A stretch of 25,074 bases of DNA from Rhizophlyctis rosea (lineage: Eukaryota; Chytridiomycota; Chytridiomycetes; Rhizophlyctidales; Rhizophlyctidaceae). How positions within the stretch are numbered: the stretch's first letter is position 1; each line of letters begins with the position of its first letter. The stretch lies in the NCBI GenBank assembly GCA_027596075.1, contig JADGJC010000463.1:1-25074 (forward strand), read 5' to 3'. Of this stretch, positions 1 through 10,551 are shown piece by piece. The translations under genes and the position numbers were made by a program. The notes below the pieces were generated by a model, which worked only from the letters and a program-made list of their open reading frames with translations, was not told where the DNA came from and did not search any database.

Positions 1-520
1 CATGAAAGGAAAATTTCCGTGAGCCACGCAAGCCACAAACACGCGGGGGTGCAGCTTTCCGTTGAAGGGGACTGTATGAGCCATCCGCAGGTCCGAGGAC
101 GCGTTTGGCCTGATTGAAATCCATTGAAATGGTGGCTTGGACCCTGACTGTACCTGATTGATTTGCACCACCGTTACCCCACAACAGACTGGAGTCTGGC
201 GCACCACTTGTGTGTCCCTGGTGCCTCCACTATTTGCACTATTTAAGTTGGCTCCTCCATTAGCGATTACCGCCCATTGAGCGATTATCAAGCTACTTGC
301 TACACTGCATTAGTCGCTGTGGGACATCTGTAATGCGGCTACTTCCTCAAAGTTGTGCAACCACTTAAGTTTGACAATCTCATCTGGTCTCGCAAAATGC
401 CTCGATCACCATCTGCTGAACATGTGCTGAGGCGAAAAGGAACCTATAAAGGTAACCGCAACGCAAACAGCTCCATGTTGCCCATCCCTTGCCGCACTTG
501 TTGCATTCCATAGATTTAAC
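1..520. other. Intergenic, upstream of the Ser-rich gene
   Basis: I see no convincing coding region or RNA gene here. The right part is the likely promoter and 5' leader of the gene at 521, with a TATA-like box at 445-450. Confidence 0.6.
445..450 (+). promoter_or_regulatory. TATA-like box of the Ser-rich gene
   Basis: TATAAA lies 71 bp upstream of the ATG at 521, a plausible distance for a fungal core promoter. This rests on motif and position only. Confidence 0.45.
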
Positions 521-817
521 ATGGCCATCCACTCCTACACTTCCAGCTCCGCCAGCTCCGCGAGCTCTTCCTCGAGCAATGGTGGCTCTTCGACTTCCTC
601 GTCCAGCTCCGCCAGTGCGTCTTCAAGCTCAGGAAGCTCTTCTCAAGGTTTCTTCAAAGGCGCTGCCAGCCCCTCGGCCACTCCCTCCAACCAAAGCAAC
701 GTCAACGTGGACGTGAACAACACCAACACCAATTCCATTTCTGCTATCGTTTTGATTGGTGCTGCTGTCGTTGCTGGCGCAATTTTCGGTCGTCGTCAAA
801 GTGAAGCGAGGAATTGA
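521..817 (+). CDS. Small Ser-rich protein with C-terminal membrane anchor
   Basis: This is a 98-residue intronless ORF. Residues 6-41 are almost entirely Ser with Ala and Gly. Residues 57-72 are Asn-rich. Residues 73-90 form one hydrophobic, Gly/Ala-rich helix, followed by a short basic tail starting with Arg-Arg. There is no N-terminal signal peptide, so the layout fits a tail-anchored (C-terminal single-pass) membrane protein with a low-complexity cytosolic part; a surface protein is less likely. I recognise no family. The start is the first ATG after a TATA-like box and is followed by GCC. An overlapping open frame at 489-716 has no ATG start and biased Pro/Ala composition, so it looks like a shadow. 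Function is unknown. Confidence 0.6.
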   Translation: MAIHSYTSSSASSASSSSSNGGSSTSSSSSASASSSSGSSSQGFFKGAASPSATPSNQSNVNVDVNNTNTNSISAIVLIGAAVVAGAIFGRRQSEARN

Positions 818-2726
818 GTCAGAAGCTCGATAAAGTATTGTAAGTCAGTGAGTTTGGGCACTGAGGGAAAAACAAAATGCTCATACAGAATGATCCATAC
901 CCCCCTCGTAGCGTACTTCGGCAATGTACGGTTGATAGTTGCTCGTAGACCGGTGCCAACTCACAAATGATGCTTTATGTAGTTGCCAATAGCATAGTCA
1001 TGTATTGTACTGTCTCATACTTTGTGAATACTTTAATACAGCACAAAAATCTCACTGTTGCCCTGTGTGTTGCTCGCGCGGTGGTGTGTCTTGAAGTGTG
1101 CTTCGAATTCGGTAACCCAAACGCCAAAAACTAGTGGTGTGGCCCTACATTACTTTCTCTACTTCAAGTGGCAGTGAGCTCGGAAACTTCTGAATGAGTT
1201 TTTCATACCATCTTTTAGATGTCCGGCTATATGACAGAAGGACTTCCCTTACCGCTCTCGTCCTCTTAACCCTTCTAATCTTTCCCTGTACTTCCCGCCC
1301 TTGGTCGTCTCCATTCATTGGGTAGGACGTGGCTGTGTTTGTTTTCCCGCCCGAATGCTCCTTACCGGCGGGCCGAAAGACAAAAACCCTTCACAGTGGT
1401 CGTCGAGCAAAGAAGAACAGAACACTTTGGGTGGGGTTGGTATGGAGGCTAGGAATCCGTTCTTCGAAATGTTCAAGGACTTCTAGAGTGGGAACGTTTG
1501 GAGTCAAAGTTTCAGGAGGTTAAAGGGTTTTCCGTTTTGATGAATGACTTGTTTGTTCAATGTGCCCGTCGCATGAATGCCCTATTCAAAATGCCCGACG
1601 GAATCGCAGAAATTGGTTCAGAAGGAGAGAGAAAGTTAGAGAAGAAGGAGTAGGGAGGCCCGCATGCGTTGCATTGATGGTGGCAGTTCGGAGGCAAGCG
1701 GTGGACGGGGAAAGCCTAAAATAGAGTCAAGGAGATTCAGGTAGGGGTCATATTTACAATTGTCTCGTAGTTAGGAGTGGTAAATCCGTTCTTGTACGGG
1801 TGTTTGTGTAGGGCGTGGATACTGTATCAATTTGTGAGAAGAGTTTATGATCTATTCTTCAAGAAAATGAAATGACGGGTGTCCGACTGGGTTTTCAATC
1901 GAAGTCAGAACATGCGACATCATCAACATATCTTGGACAGTCATATTCCAATCAAGCTCTATGATGACTTCAGTCGCCTACATTACAATCACAGCCTAAG
2001 GCTGGTAAACTCTCAGGTCATAGGTTAGAACAGGAACATTCGTCCACTCTACTTCTCGCGGACCATCTTTGTAAGTTTTTTGCGCGGTGGATTGAACGGC
2101 ATGTTCCAAATTGAAGTATCTGCCATAACAATGGTCCCGCTCTCCTGTATTTGAAAGCAGGACATAATGCAGGCACCGCACGTAAGAGCATCAAGACCTG
2201 TGATCGACCGCGATGCTAAACGGGAATACCATGACCTTCTATAGTTCCTGTAACCTTCTTGCAAGCAAGGAAGGGGAATGAGTGTTTATGTAAGCGTGCT
2301 TATGTCAACAGTTGTCAGCACAAAATGCCACTGGACAAACCGTGGCCTGTGTAACCCACTCCACAGGGAACTTTGTGGCCTTCGAACTTTGCCTGCGTTG
2401 CCCCTCACTCCTCGAGGTTCAAACAACTTTCCTGAGCTTCTCGAACAGAAAATCGGGGCATGTGTTGTCGTCAAGTTCTCGCGTTGAGGAGGGCCTTCGT
2501 CTTTCATAAACCGGGTGTCAGCGAGACTCCCGACGTTTCTTCGTTCCCCGCTTCACCAGCAGTTCCGGAGTTGAACCCGAGCTCAACCACCTCCTCCAGC
2601 CGTTCAAAAACACCATTGACAGCAGGACAACCACTGTCCCCAAAACCCCAATTGGGAATTGAAATAAACAGTTGCCCGCCTGCCCCACTTTGAAGTTCCG
2701 AAGCCCTCTCCTACCCGCCGATATTC
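818..2726. other. Long intergenic stretch without a recognisable gene
   Basis: Both strands are broken by frequent stops. Short open frames at 1301-1523 (+) and 1996-2264 (-) match no family I know. A pyrimidine-rich tract lies at about 1245-1305. The stretch at 2460-2693 is open in the same frame as the next gene and rich in Ser/Pro, but a TGA at 2691-2693 separates it from the ATG at 2727; it may be 5' leader. No RNA gene was found. Confidence 0.5.
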
Positions 2727-4949
2727 ATGACTACCCCATTTCCTCCGGCGGCGTTCACCTTCGGCACTGAAGCTGCAACTGGCCCCATCTTCAAGTTTGG
2801 TAGTTCACTATCGGGTGGAAATCAGAATAGCGAGTCAACCTGCAAGGATGCGGTCAAGTCTGGTGACACTCAATCTGGGACCAGTAAACTACAGCCACTC
2901 TCGTTCAATTTCGGGAACTCCGTCATGGGTCGTGAGCCGAAGTATATCGATATGACTTCCACTGCGCTGCCAAAAGCCTTCAAGTTTGCTGGAAAGGAGG
3001 CGCCGAAGACCGCACCCTCAAATGGGAACGCATCTGGTGATCGTTCAATGTCAATGCAAAAGGGTAAGATTCGCTCCCGGTTCAGCAAATTCCATGAAAT
3101 CGACTTAACACCCTCTCGTTTATGCACAGCATATAGTTCAGAAACTGCAGAAGGAACTTCACCAGTGGACCATAATGCAACCCTCCCCTCCGAAGCCCCC
3201 CTCCGCGACGTCCTCCCGCCCATCATTCAATACTGCCATCCCACCGACGCCCGCAAACTCCTCCTCCTAAACAAATCCTTCAACGCAACCATATCCAAAA
3301 CCGATCTCTTACTCGGTGAAGCCTTCTGGCGGATCAAGACCGGTAAATTTCCAGAGCGCGTATTCCGAATGCCAGACGTGAAATGGGACTGGCACAAGCA
3401 ATACCGTCGAGACAGGTGCTTAATCTGGGCTTCCTACTACGGACACACGGCCGTAATGCGTCGCCTCCTCCCTCACACATCAGTCATATTCAAAAACATA
3501 GCTTTAGAAGCCGCAGCAGGGCAAGGCCTAACCGAAGCTGTGGAAATGCTCCTGAAAGCCGGAGCTGATATCCACACCACGGATGGATGGGCACAAGCGC
3601 TGGACGGGTCCTACGAGAAAGCTTTTTCTACTACTGAGCCTGTGGAGTTGCCTCAACCGTTGAATCTGGCCGCCACCAACGGCCGTCCTGAGGTCGCGCG
3701 CTTACTGATAGACTGGGATGCAGACGTACAGCTGGTGGGCGACAGAACGCTGTGGCAGGTCCTGTCTGATGCGCACTATCCTTCATCTCCCTACGCCCCC
3801 AAAACACACGAGAACCAAACCGCCTTCGTAGAAGACAGGATGGAGGTGGCGAAGCTTTTAATAGATGCGGGCGTTAAGGGTTTAGAAAAGGCCGTTCCGC
3901 AAGCTGCCCGTTTCGGAACGGTGGATATGGTCCAGCGCCTGGTGGATAAGGGGTTGAAGATTCCTAGAGGTGACAGCAAAGAGGCAGGCGAAGTCCTGTC
4001 ATTCGCCGTCAAATCGGGTTGCATAGAGACAGTCCGGTTACTGCTTGACTTGGGAATGGACGTTCACGCAGAAGATGACGCGGCGTTTAGGGAGGCGATT
4101 GAGGCGGTCACGGGGTGGGGGGCAGGGAAAGAACCAGTTGATTCCATGGAGATTGTACATCTTCTGTTGAACAGGGGTGCGAACGTTAACGGTGGCGATG
4201 GATTTGCGTTATATATGGCGGCAGACACTGGTTGCATGGAGGTGGTGCATATGCTTCTGGGACTCGGAGCTGATGTGAATTTGGATGACGCCAGTGCTGT
4301 GTTGGTTGCTGCACGGCGTGGACACACGGAGACGGTTGCACTTTTACTAGAAGCTGCGGCTCGGAAAAACATTGGCGATGGGCCCATGACTGATGCATGC
4401 CAGAAGGGCTACATCGACATCGTGCGCCTGATTCTGGAGACTGGGACAGACATCAATAGTTATTGTTTAGTCGTCGCCGCCGTGGAGGGACATGTCGACA
4501 TTGTCCATCTCCTGTTGGAAGCCGGGGTCCATAAAGCGGGCATATACAAGGGGCACCATCCGACGGAGACGGAGGGCCGATATCGCGGGTTGTGGGCATT
4601 ACGGGAAGCCGTGCGAGAGGGATTTGCAGAGATTGTGAAGATGTTCCTAGACTACGGTGTCGCGACCGACGATGACGGAAATCCTATACGCCCACCCGTT
4701 GTTCCCGCACACAAGTTCCTCCCCCCTGAACGGTACGAGGCAGAACTGGAAGCTTTCCACCAACAACGTGAGCGCGCCACTCTCTTGGGACAAGCTTGGT
4801 GTCTCGCATACTTCGGATCACAGAAGCTGGATATCAAAGCGTTGTTGCTGGGAGTTGGGGCTAATGAATGTGCATCCTTGGGGGATGAAAATGCTTTCCC
4901 TCCTTATGGGCCAGATAGGGCATATTGGCCAATCCGATTCCGGCCTTGA
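2727..4949 (+). CDS. FxFG-motif, F-box-like, ankyrin-repeat protein
   Basis: The open frame encodes 740 residues, or 718 if the likely in-frame intron at 3064-3129 is removed. The N-terminal 90 residues carry three exact FxFG motifs (10-13, 22-25, 60-63) and a degenerate FKFA (85-88), as in nucleoporin FG regions. Around residues 157-200 there is an F-box-like segment (LPPIIQYCHP, then LLLLNKSF). From about residue 231 onward I count roughly ten or eleven ankyrin-type repeats with AAxxGxxxxVxxLLxxGAD patterns, some with long inserts. Ankyrin repeats bind protein partners and F-boxes recruit SKP1 for ubiquitin ligases, so a substrate-adaptor role is inferred. The start is the first ATG after an in-frame stop. 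The ankyrin call is firm, the F-box moderate; the meaning of the FG motifs is open. Confidence 0.85.
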   Translation: MTTPFPPAAFTFGTEAATGPIFKFGSSLSGGNQNSESTCKDAVKSGDTQSGTSKLQPLSFNFGNSVMGREPKYIDMTSTALPKAFKFAGKEAPKTAPSNGNASGDRSMSMQKGKIRSRFSKFHEIDLTPSRLCTAYSSETAEGTSPVDHNATLPSEAPLRDVLPPIIQYCHPTDARKLLLLNKSFNATISKTDLLLGEAFWRIKTGKFPERVFRMPDVKWDWHKQYRRDRCLIWASYYGHTAVMRRLLPHTSVIFKNIALEAAAGQGLTEAVEMLLKAGADIHTTDGWAQALDGSYEKAFSTTEPVELPQPLNLAATNGRPEVARLLIDWDADVQLVGDRTLWQVLSDAHYPSSPYAPKTHENQTAFVEDRMEVAKLLIDAGVKGLEKAVPQAARFGTVDMVQRLVDKGLKIPRGDSKEAGEVLSFAVKSGCIETVRLLLDLGMDVHAEDDAAFREAIEAVTGWGAGKEPVDSMEIVHLLLNRGANVNGGDGFALYMAADTGCMEVVHMLLGLGADVNLDDASAVLVAARRGHTETVALLLEAAARKNIGDGPMTDACQKGYIDIVRLILETGTDINSYCLVVAAVEGHVDIVHLLLEAGVHKAGIYKGHHPTETEGRYRGLWALREAVREGFAEIVKMFLDYGVATDDDGNPIRPPVVPAHKFLPPERYEAELEAFHQQRERATLLGQAWCLAYFGSQKLDIKALLLGVGANECASLGDENAFPPYGPDRAYWPIRFRP
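3064..3129 (+). other. Probable 66-nt in-frame intron in the ankyrin gene
   Basis: A GTAAGA donor begins at 3064, a CTTAAC branch-like site lies at 3104-3109, and a TGCACAG acceptor ends at 3129. The length (66 nt) matches other introns in the window. It is a multiple of three and holds no in-frame stop, so reading through adds 22 residues that are basic and unlike the flanking low-complexity sequence. Splicing would join codons as GCA (Ala). Confidence 0.6.
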
Positions 4950-5980
4950 GTGTGGAGTTATGCAAGTTCCGGCCGTCGGCCTTGGAAGGTGAGCTCGAAA
5001 CTCTTTCAACACGCTCAACTGCCTGTTTTCATTGCCGATGTGGGTGACTTACATGCTGCTAGAGTGAAGGGTAGAATATTTGGGCAAATTTCAGCATGTC
5101 ATCCATTAGCCCATATGATTCTCTACGTGATATATGCTGGTAGCTATAGCTGAATATGCATCATAAGCTTAGTTATGCACATTTAAGGTCCAAATTGAGA
5201 AATTCGAGGTCCACAGAGGGAGCTCTTCGGTATCTCCATTGCATTACCCATACATAGTCTCCATGCCTTCCCCAGTGTATTTAGCATTGCGTCTCATTAC
5301 TTGCAAGAGATGACCCCAAGTCCTTTCTCGTATTGCGCTCCCCAATGATCATTCTTACTACCGAAGGTTCAGCTCCAGACCAAGTCATGCTTTGACTTTC
5401 TTTGACGTCAGGCTGGGTAGATATCATCCGTGGGGCAAGAATAGAAGTGTTGGACTCGATGAATATCCAACCTTGTGGAACCCTTCCTTCCCGAACGTGC
5501 CCTTTGTACTACGCTCATGTGTCGCGCAGATTCGCCGCAGAAGAGCATATGGAAGCTCACAAGCTCCGTTGGTTGCACGAGTTGTAATAATTGGCAGCAG
5601 ATGAGGCGGTGACTATTGGGCAGACTTGGGCGGGCAAGGGTCCAAAGGCTTGAAGGGCTGTGGGGAGACAGCGGAAGTGAGAGGGGCAACAACATCATGG
5701 ACAATTCTAACACCCTAAAATTCTACGAAGGAAGTGATCGTCTTCTTTCATCATTACAACCATTCTGCTTTGTTGTTTGTTGGAGGGTGTTGCACCAGTG
5801 TATACTAGAGGCATCATAGGCAGCAAAGCGTTGCACGATTGCTGAGACGCTTAGAGGCGGCGAGCGACCATCCAAGGAGAATCACGGAGGCTCACAGCGA
5901 AACTTGGGAACCACCCTCCACGCGACTGTGGCAGTAACTATTACGCATACAATAAACACAACAACAACAAATACACATAT
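4950..5980. other. Intergenic, between ankyrin gene and Ca2+/H+ exchanger
   Basis: I see no coding region that resembles a known family, and no RNA gene. The last 40 bases before the exchanger ATG are CAA/ACA-rich, consistent with an unstructured 5' leader. A 12-base motif, ACCACCCTCCAC, at 5910-5921 recurs at 18563-18574. Confidence 0.5.
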
Positions 5981-8077
5981 ATGGACCACCCTCATAGCAG
6001 CGACGAAGTGCGACCACCTCACGAAACTAACGTCCTACTACCAGGAACACCAATGTCGTCAGAAACAGTCGCAGAGAACACACCCACCAGCCCTAGTAGA
6101 GAGGGCCTGACTCGTAGGAACAACTCCAGTCGTAGCGTCCTACCAACCCACAACGATGAAGCAACAGAACCCGCACCCAGACTTAGCAGATTGCAACGGT
6201 TGGGACACGGAGCATTCGCAAAGTCATTCACGAATAGTGTGCAAAGTCATGAGCAACCGCACGTTACCGTGATGAGCTCGTTGAGATGTAAGTGTGATCA
6301 GTGATCTGTTGTGGTGATCTCGTGGCGAAGATGGGAGTTCGACGATGACCGTGGGAAATGCAGTTGGAGCTAGAGCAATTTGTTCGGGTGGAAGGAAGGA
6401 ATATGAATATGGAAGCACGTAATATTCGGCGACATATATCCTACCTCTCCGAATATTCCAAGCTACGAGCTTCAGAATTCCATAATAGAACAATGACATA
6501 AGGAACATTCCACCTCCTACGTACCCATAGTTACCTATTACCAGCAACACTGACTCTTTCCAATCATCAACAGCCATCGTCATGACCCACCTGTATTTCA
6601 ACATCGTCCTCGCCATCTTCGTACCCCTCGGCATAATCTCTCACTTCCTTAACTGGGGAGACATCCCAACCTTCGTCCTCAACTTCTTCGCCATTGTCCC
6701 ACTAGCAAAAATGTTGGATTTCACCACGGATCAGATCAGTATGCGGTTGGGCCAGACGTTGGGCGCTTTGATGAACGCTAGTTTTGGAAATGCTATTGAG
6801 TTGGTGAGTTTCTCTCATGTACAAGAGCCGGACGGGCAGATTGGAAAGGCGGGCTGGCAGGCTGAGCAACTTGCTATTGGCAATTGCGATACATAAACCG
6901 CCGTCTTGACAACATTATGCTGACGTACATCACCCCACCAGATTGTCGCAATCATAGCTCTAAAAGAACACCTCATCCTCGTAGTCCAAACATCCCTCCT
7001 AGGTTCCATCCTCTCCAACCTCCTCTTCGTTCTCGGATGGTGCTTCTTCCTTGGCGGCATCAAATTCCCAACTCAAACCTTCAACAAACATGCCGTCAAC
7101 CTAACAGGCTCCCTGTTGATCCTCACCCTCCTGGCCTACGTCCTCCCGGCTGCTTTTGGAAGCCAGATCAACAACACTCTGAAAGATGATGGTAGCAGCT
7201 CCGATAGGCGGGTGTTGGACGTCAGCAGAGGGGCAGCCATCGTGTTGGCTATTACTTATGGTGCATTCTTGTTGTTCCAATTGAAGACGCACGCGCACCT
7301 GGTATGTCCTTTTGACAATCATATTTATTTTTCCCGTAATTGCTCATCTCGCTTGAATGTTCAGTACGTTGATCCCAACGAAAAATCCGGTGTCTCAGAC
7401 CCTCCATCGCCCCATCCTTCGCGTCCCTCATCTCCACGTACCTCCATGAACGGCAATGCCGACAATAAACCTCCCGAAGTAGAAGATGACGAAGAAGAAG
7501 AACCGACCGTCACACCACTAATGGCCACCGTCGCCCTCCTCGTCACAACTGTCATCATCGCTGTTTGTGCCGAATTCTTGGTGAGTTCTATCGAAGGGTT
7601 GAGCACAAAGTCTGGATTGTCCGAAAGTTTCATTGGATTTATCATCTTGCCCTTGGTGGGAAACGCTGCTGGTAAGTCTTCCATCCCAAACTTGAAAATA
7701 TCCTCCATACATCCGCACATCTCAAATCACTGATCCTTCCCACCTCCCCATAACCAGAACACGTAACAGCTGTCTCAGCCGCCATGCGCAACAAAATGGA
7801 CCTAGCAATTGGCGTCGCTCTCGGTTCCTCAATCCAAATCGCTATCTTCGTCACACCTGTCCTAGTCCTCCTCGGCTGGATCATCGGCGTCCCTCTTTCT
7901 CTCGACTTTGCAACCTTTGAAACTGCAGTACTAGTGTTGACTGTGTTGATCGTTAATGCGCTCGTATGGGATGGAGAGACGAATTGGATTGAGGGGTATT
8001 TGCTTTTGGCTAGTTATGTGGTTATTGCGATTAGTTTCTATTATTTGAGGCCGAGTGATCAGACTGGGCAGGAGTGA
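5981..8077 (+). CDS. VCX1: Vacuolar Ca2+/H+ exchanger, VCX1/CAX family
   Basis: Five exons (5981-6287, 6574-6803, 6942-7301, 7365-7671, 7758-8077) join in frame to 507 residues. The product is a CaCA-superfamily antiporter that moves Ca2+ into the vacuole in exchange for protons. The two pore motifs are present: GNAIEL at 174-179 and GNAAEH at 398-403, with the Ca2+-binding glutamates E178 and E402. The N-terminal 105 residues are hydrophilic, as in the regulatory tails of this family. The first membrane helix starts near residue 108. An acidic loop (DDEEEE) lies between the two halves, as in CAX proteins. Donors are GTAAGT, GTGAGT, GTATGT and GTAAGT; CTGAC branch sites precede the acceptors of introns 1 and 2. 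Intron 1 (286 nt) is unusually long, and its acceptor was chosen by reading frame. The gene faces the GATA gene downstream. Confidence 0.93.
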
Positions 8078-8458
8078 ATGGGAGCGTGTGGGGTGGGAAG
8101 GTGTGGTTTAGTGGTGCGTGGCTGGGGGGTGGAGGTGGATGAAGACAGTAATGTTTGTAGTTCTGTATATGTTCATAGATTTTTGTGGATTGGTCTGTAA
8201 AGTGTGGTTTTTCTGCTTCGCGCTGCATGATGTTCACTTTCCTATTGTCCATAGTGTTTGTGTGCACACCTTCCGGGTCGTTCCGACTGACTGAAAGACC
8301 AATTATGTTGTCACACAACTCGAAAAACAAATAAGTGGGTCAACTTGACAAAACGTTTGAAAGCGTTGCAATCAGCGCAATTTGTATGCTTATGTACACA
8401 AACAACTGATCTGCATCCAACAATCCAGCTCACTTCCCTCCTACACTCCTACACCTCT
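8078..8458. other. Shared 3' region of two convergent genes
   Basis: These 381 bases lie between the stop codons of the Ca2+/H+ exchanger and the GATA gene. They are expected to hold both 3' UTRs. I see no gene. Confidence 0.5.
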
Positions 8459-8802
8459 TCATGCCATCTTCATCCACTTCTCCACCGTCAACTTCCACTC
8501 ATTCTCCATACTCCTCCACTTGCATCCGCATGCATTGCAAAGAGTCGTTCCAGACGGACCCTTCCTCCAAAGAGGTGTAGACGTGGTTTTGCACCGCTCG
8601 CAGATCTTTTCGCTGCCATGCGCCGAAGAAAAGGTTGGAGAGGATGGGGGTGGAGGGTTGGGCTTCTTTCGTTTTTGAGGAGCACCTGCGGGGCTGACTG
8701 GCTGGGTGGGTGTGTTTGTAAGGTTCTGTCACGGTGATTGTACTGTTAGACGGAAGGTGCTACCGGGAGTCTCTTCAGTAGAGTCTTCTGTACCTGACTC
8801 AT
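8459..8802 (-). CDS. Small GATA-type zinc-finger protein
   Basis: This gene is on the minus strand. Exon 2 (8725-8459) encodes a single GATA finger of the C-x2-C-x17-C-x2-C type: CERC, then [10 protein letters not shown], then LCNACG, then KWR. These are the core residues of fungal and animal GATA factors, which bind WGATAR DNA in the nucleus. A basic KRKK stretch lies upstream of the finger. An intron (8793-8726, 68 nt) has a GTACAG donor, a perfect CTAAC branch site and a GTGACAG acceptor, and joins a three-codon first exon (8802-8794, Met-Ser-Gln) in frame. The product is 91 residues, far shorter than usual GATA regulators. An in-frame TAG lies just upstream of that ATG. The finger is certain by eye; a different or longer 5' exon remains possible. 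Confidence 0.8.
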
Positions 8803-10551
8803 GTTGCGGCCTTTTGTGCAGAATGTCTATGAGGCTTGGTGTTCTCGAACTGAGTATAGCGCTTCAGTTGGTGATTGGGGACGACAAGCACTAAATCAGG
8901 ATAAAGTTGATCAGAAACACTGGTAGGTGAAGCACGCAGTCAAAGTTGGTAAGGTCAGTCTTATGCGCGTACCTCTTTCAAGCGATAAATTGCGGCAGCT
9001 TGCAAAGCGCCGAGATAATCTCCAACGATGAAACTAACGTTGGTATTGAAATACAAGCGTTACTGCCTATTAGGTCCTGTATTTGGCCAGGCCCAGATGA
9101 GAAGGCTCTTGCCCCATGCGTGCTTGGCAGATGCGTTCATTTACAATCGGACTGTAAGTCAAAGAGAAACCATTTGAAACCATAAGGGCTGAAGCAGTCT
9201 GAGATCAGCTGACATGCCGCTCACAGCCCTCGTGATGTTCCATTTGCACATGTCAACCGTTTGGAAACATTATCCGAGTTGTGCCACCACTTACCCAAAC
9301 TCTAATCCTTACGCTGAGTTGCTGAGCCTTGACCAATCCAACCCCTTTGTACCAATGTTCAGGGTTTCAACCCAAATCCATGCCCTCATGACTCGTCTCT
9401 GTGAGAAAGATTCATCTCACAAGGAATTTGAGTAGAAGCTTTGGAAAATCTTGTTGTGGTCACAGTGTGAATATTGAAGACGACCGAGTAGTAAAGATTG
9501 TAAAAAGGTTTTACGAAGTTCTGTGTTCAATCAATCAGATCAGAAGATCCGGACATGATGCCAATGCCAAACCCACGCTGTCTGTGTGTCCGGCGCTTTA
9601 ACTACAATCCAATATTGTTGAGGGCGAGGTGACGGTTGTGGACACTCTCGGTGGGGAGTTATGCGGTTCTGGATATATTATCAGAATTCATATTATGTGC
9701 TTACAAATGGAATGACGGTGGAGCAGTGGAGTCTTCTATGAGGTACTTGAGGCGTTGTGGGTCGGAACTTGAGGTTGGTCACCGCAACCACATTGGTTAG
9801 AGTTGACATGCCACCCGTCGCAAAATCCCTTTGGGAAGATGGGCTGGGACAACGAGGGTCGCTGGCAATGAGAGGGAACTGGCAAGGCTGGAAAGGAGAT
9901 GACCCTCTTCCATGAATGCCGTATCTGGGGTATCCCCTTTGAAACATTTGGCTGTCAAACTTCATGTCGAGCTATGGCACTCCATAACAATTCCCAATTG
10001 CTTGGTGACCACCGATGTGCGGCGGAATTGAAGGACAACGCACCAAACACTAAATTAGCACGGAGTAGCAAAAAGTGTGATTAGACTTTGCTCTTGGGCC
10101 TGTAGAGTTTGCAAAATGAAGTTGAAGGTGGGCCGGAGGGTTTTTGAGTTCCTCCACAGCTCTGATGGCGGGGTGGCGGAGGACCCGCGCGTCGTAACGC
10201 CGTCGTTCTGTCATCACCTGTTTATCCCGTAAGACTGCGGAGCCTTGAAGAGTAGACAAGTAAGCTTTGGTGAATACCCTCTGGACCGGTACATGTAGCG
10301 CCATGCGCAGCATGACGTACATCTATCAAGAATCGTCTCAGCATGCTGGTATCCGTACCGTACAGTGAAATAGGTAGAATGGTGCTTCGGAAGCCGTCTG
10401 GTGTTTCGCAGAGATATATAAATGATCAACGTGCTGTCTCCTTCAAACTCTCGCCTCAAGTCATTCTCTCCGATATCACTTCTCGTTAGGCAGAAGTCCT
10501 TTTAAAGCGTTCTTGTTCACGTCAATCATTCTCACCAATCGACGTTCAAAT
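8803..10551. other. Gene-poor stretch of about 1.7 kb
   Basis: Only short open frames occur here (for example 9401-9601 + and 9693-9965 -), with no recognisable motif and no splice pattern that extends them. No tRNA or repeat array was seen. The left edge should hold the GATA promoter and the right edge the promoter of the tubby-like gene. Confidence 0.5.
10415..10422 (+). promoter_or_regulatory. TATA box of the tubby-like gene
   Basis: TATATAAA lies about 130 bp upstream of the ATG at 10552. This rests on motif and position only. Confidence 0.45.

Noticed and set aside
1996..2264. Two overlapping minus-strand open frames
   Set aside because: They are short, in competing frames, with no motif or convincing splice sites; kept only as a note in the intergenic entry.
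6224..6634. Minus-strand open frame (136 codons) across intron 1 of the exchanger
   Set aside because: It overlaps exon 2 of the exchanger on the other strand and does not resemble any family; the plus-strand splice sites explain the region better.
8345..8737. Plus-strand open frame (130 codons) over the GATA gene
   Set aside because: The minus strand encodes a complete GATA finger here; the plus frame has no ATG at its start and odd composition.
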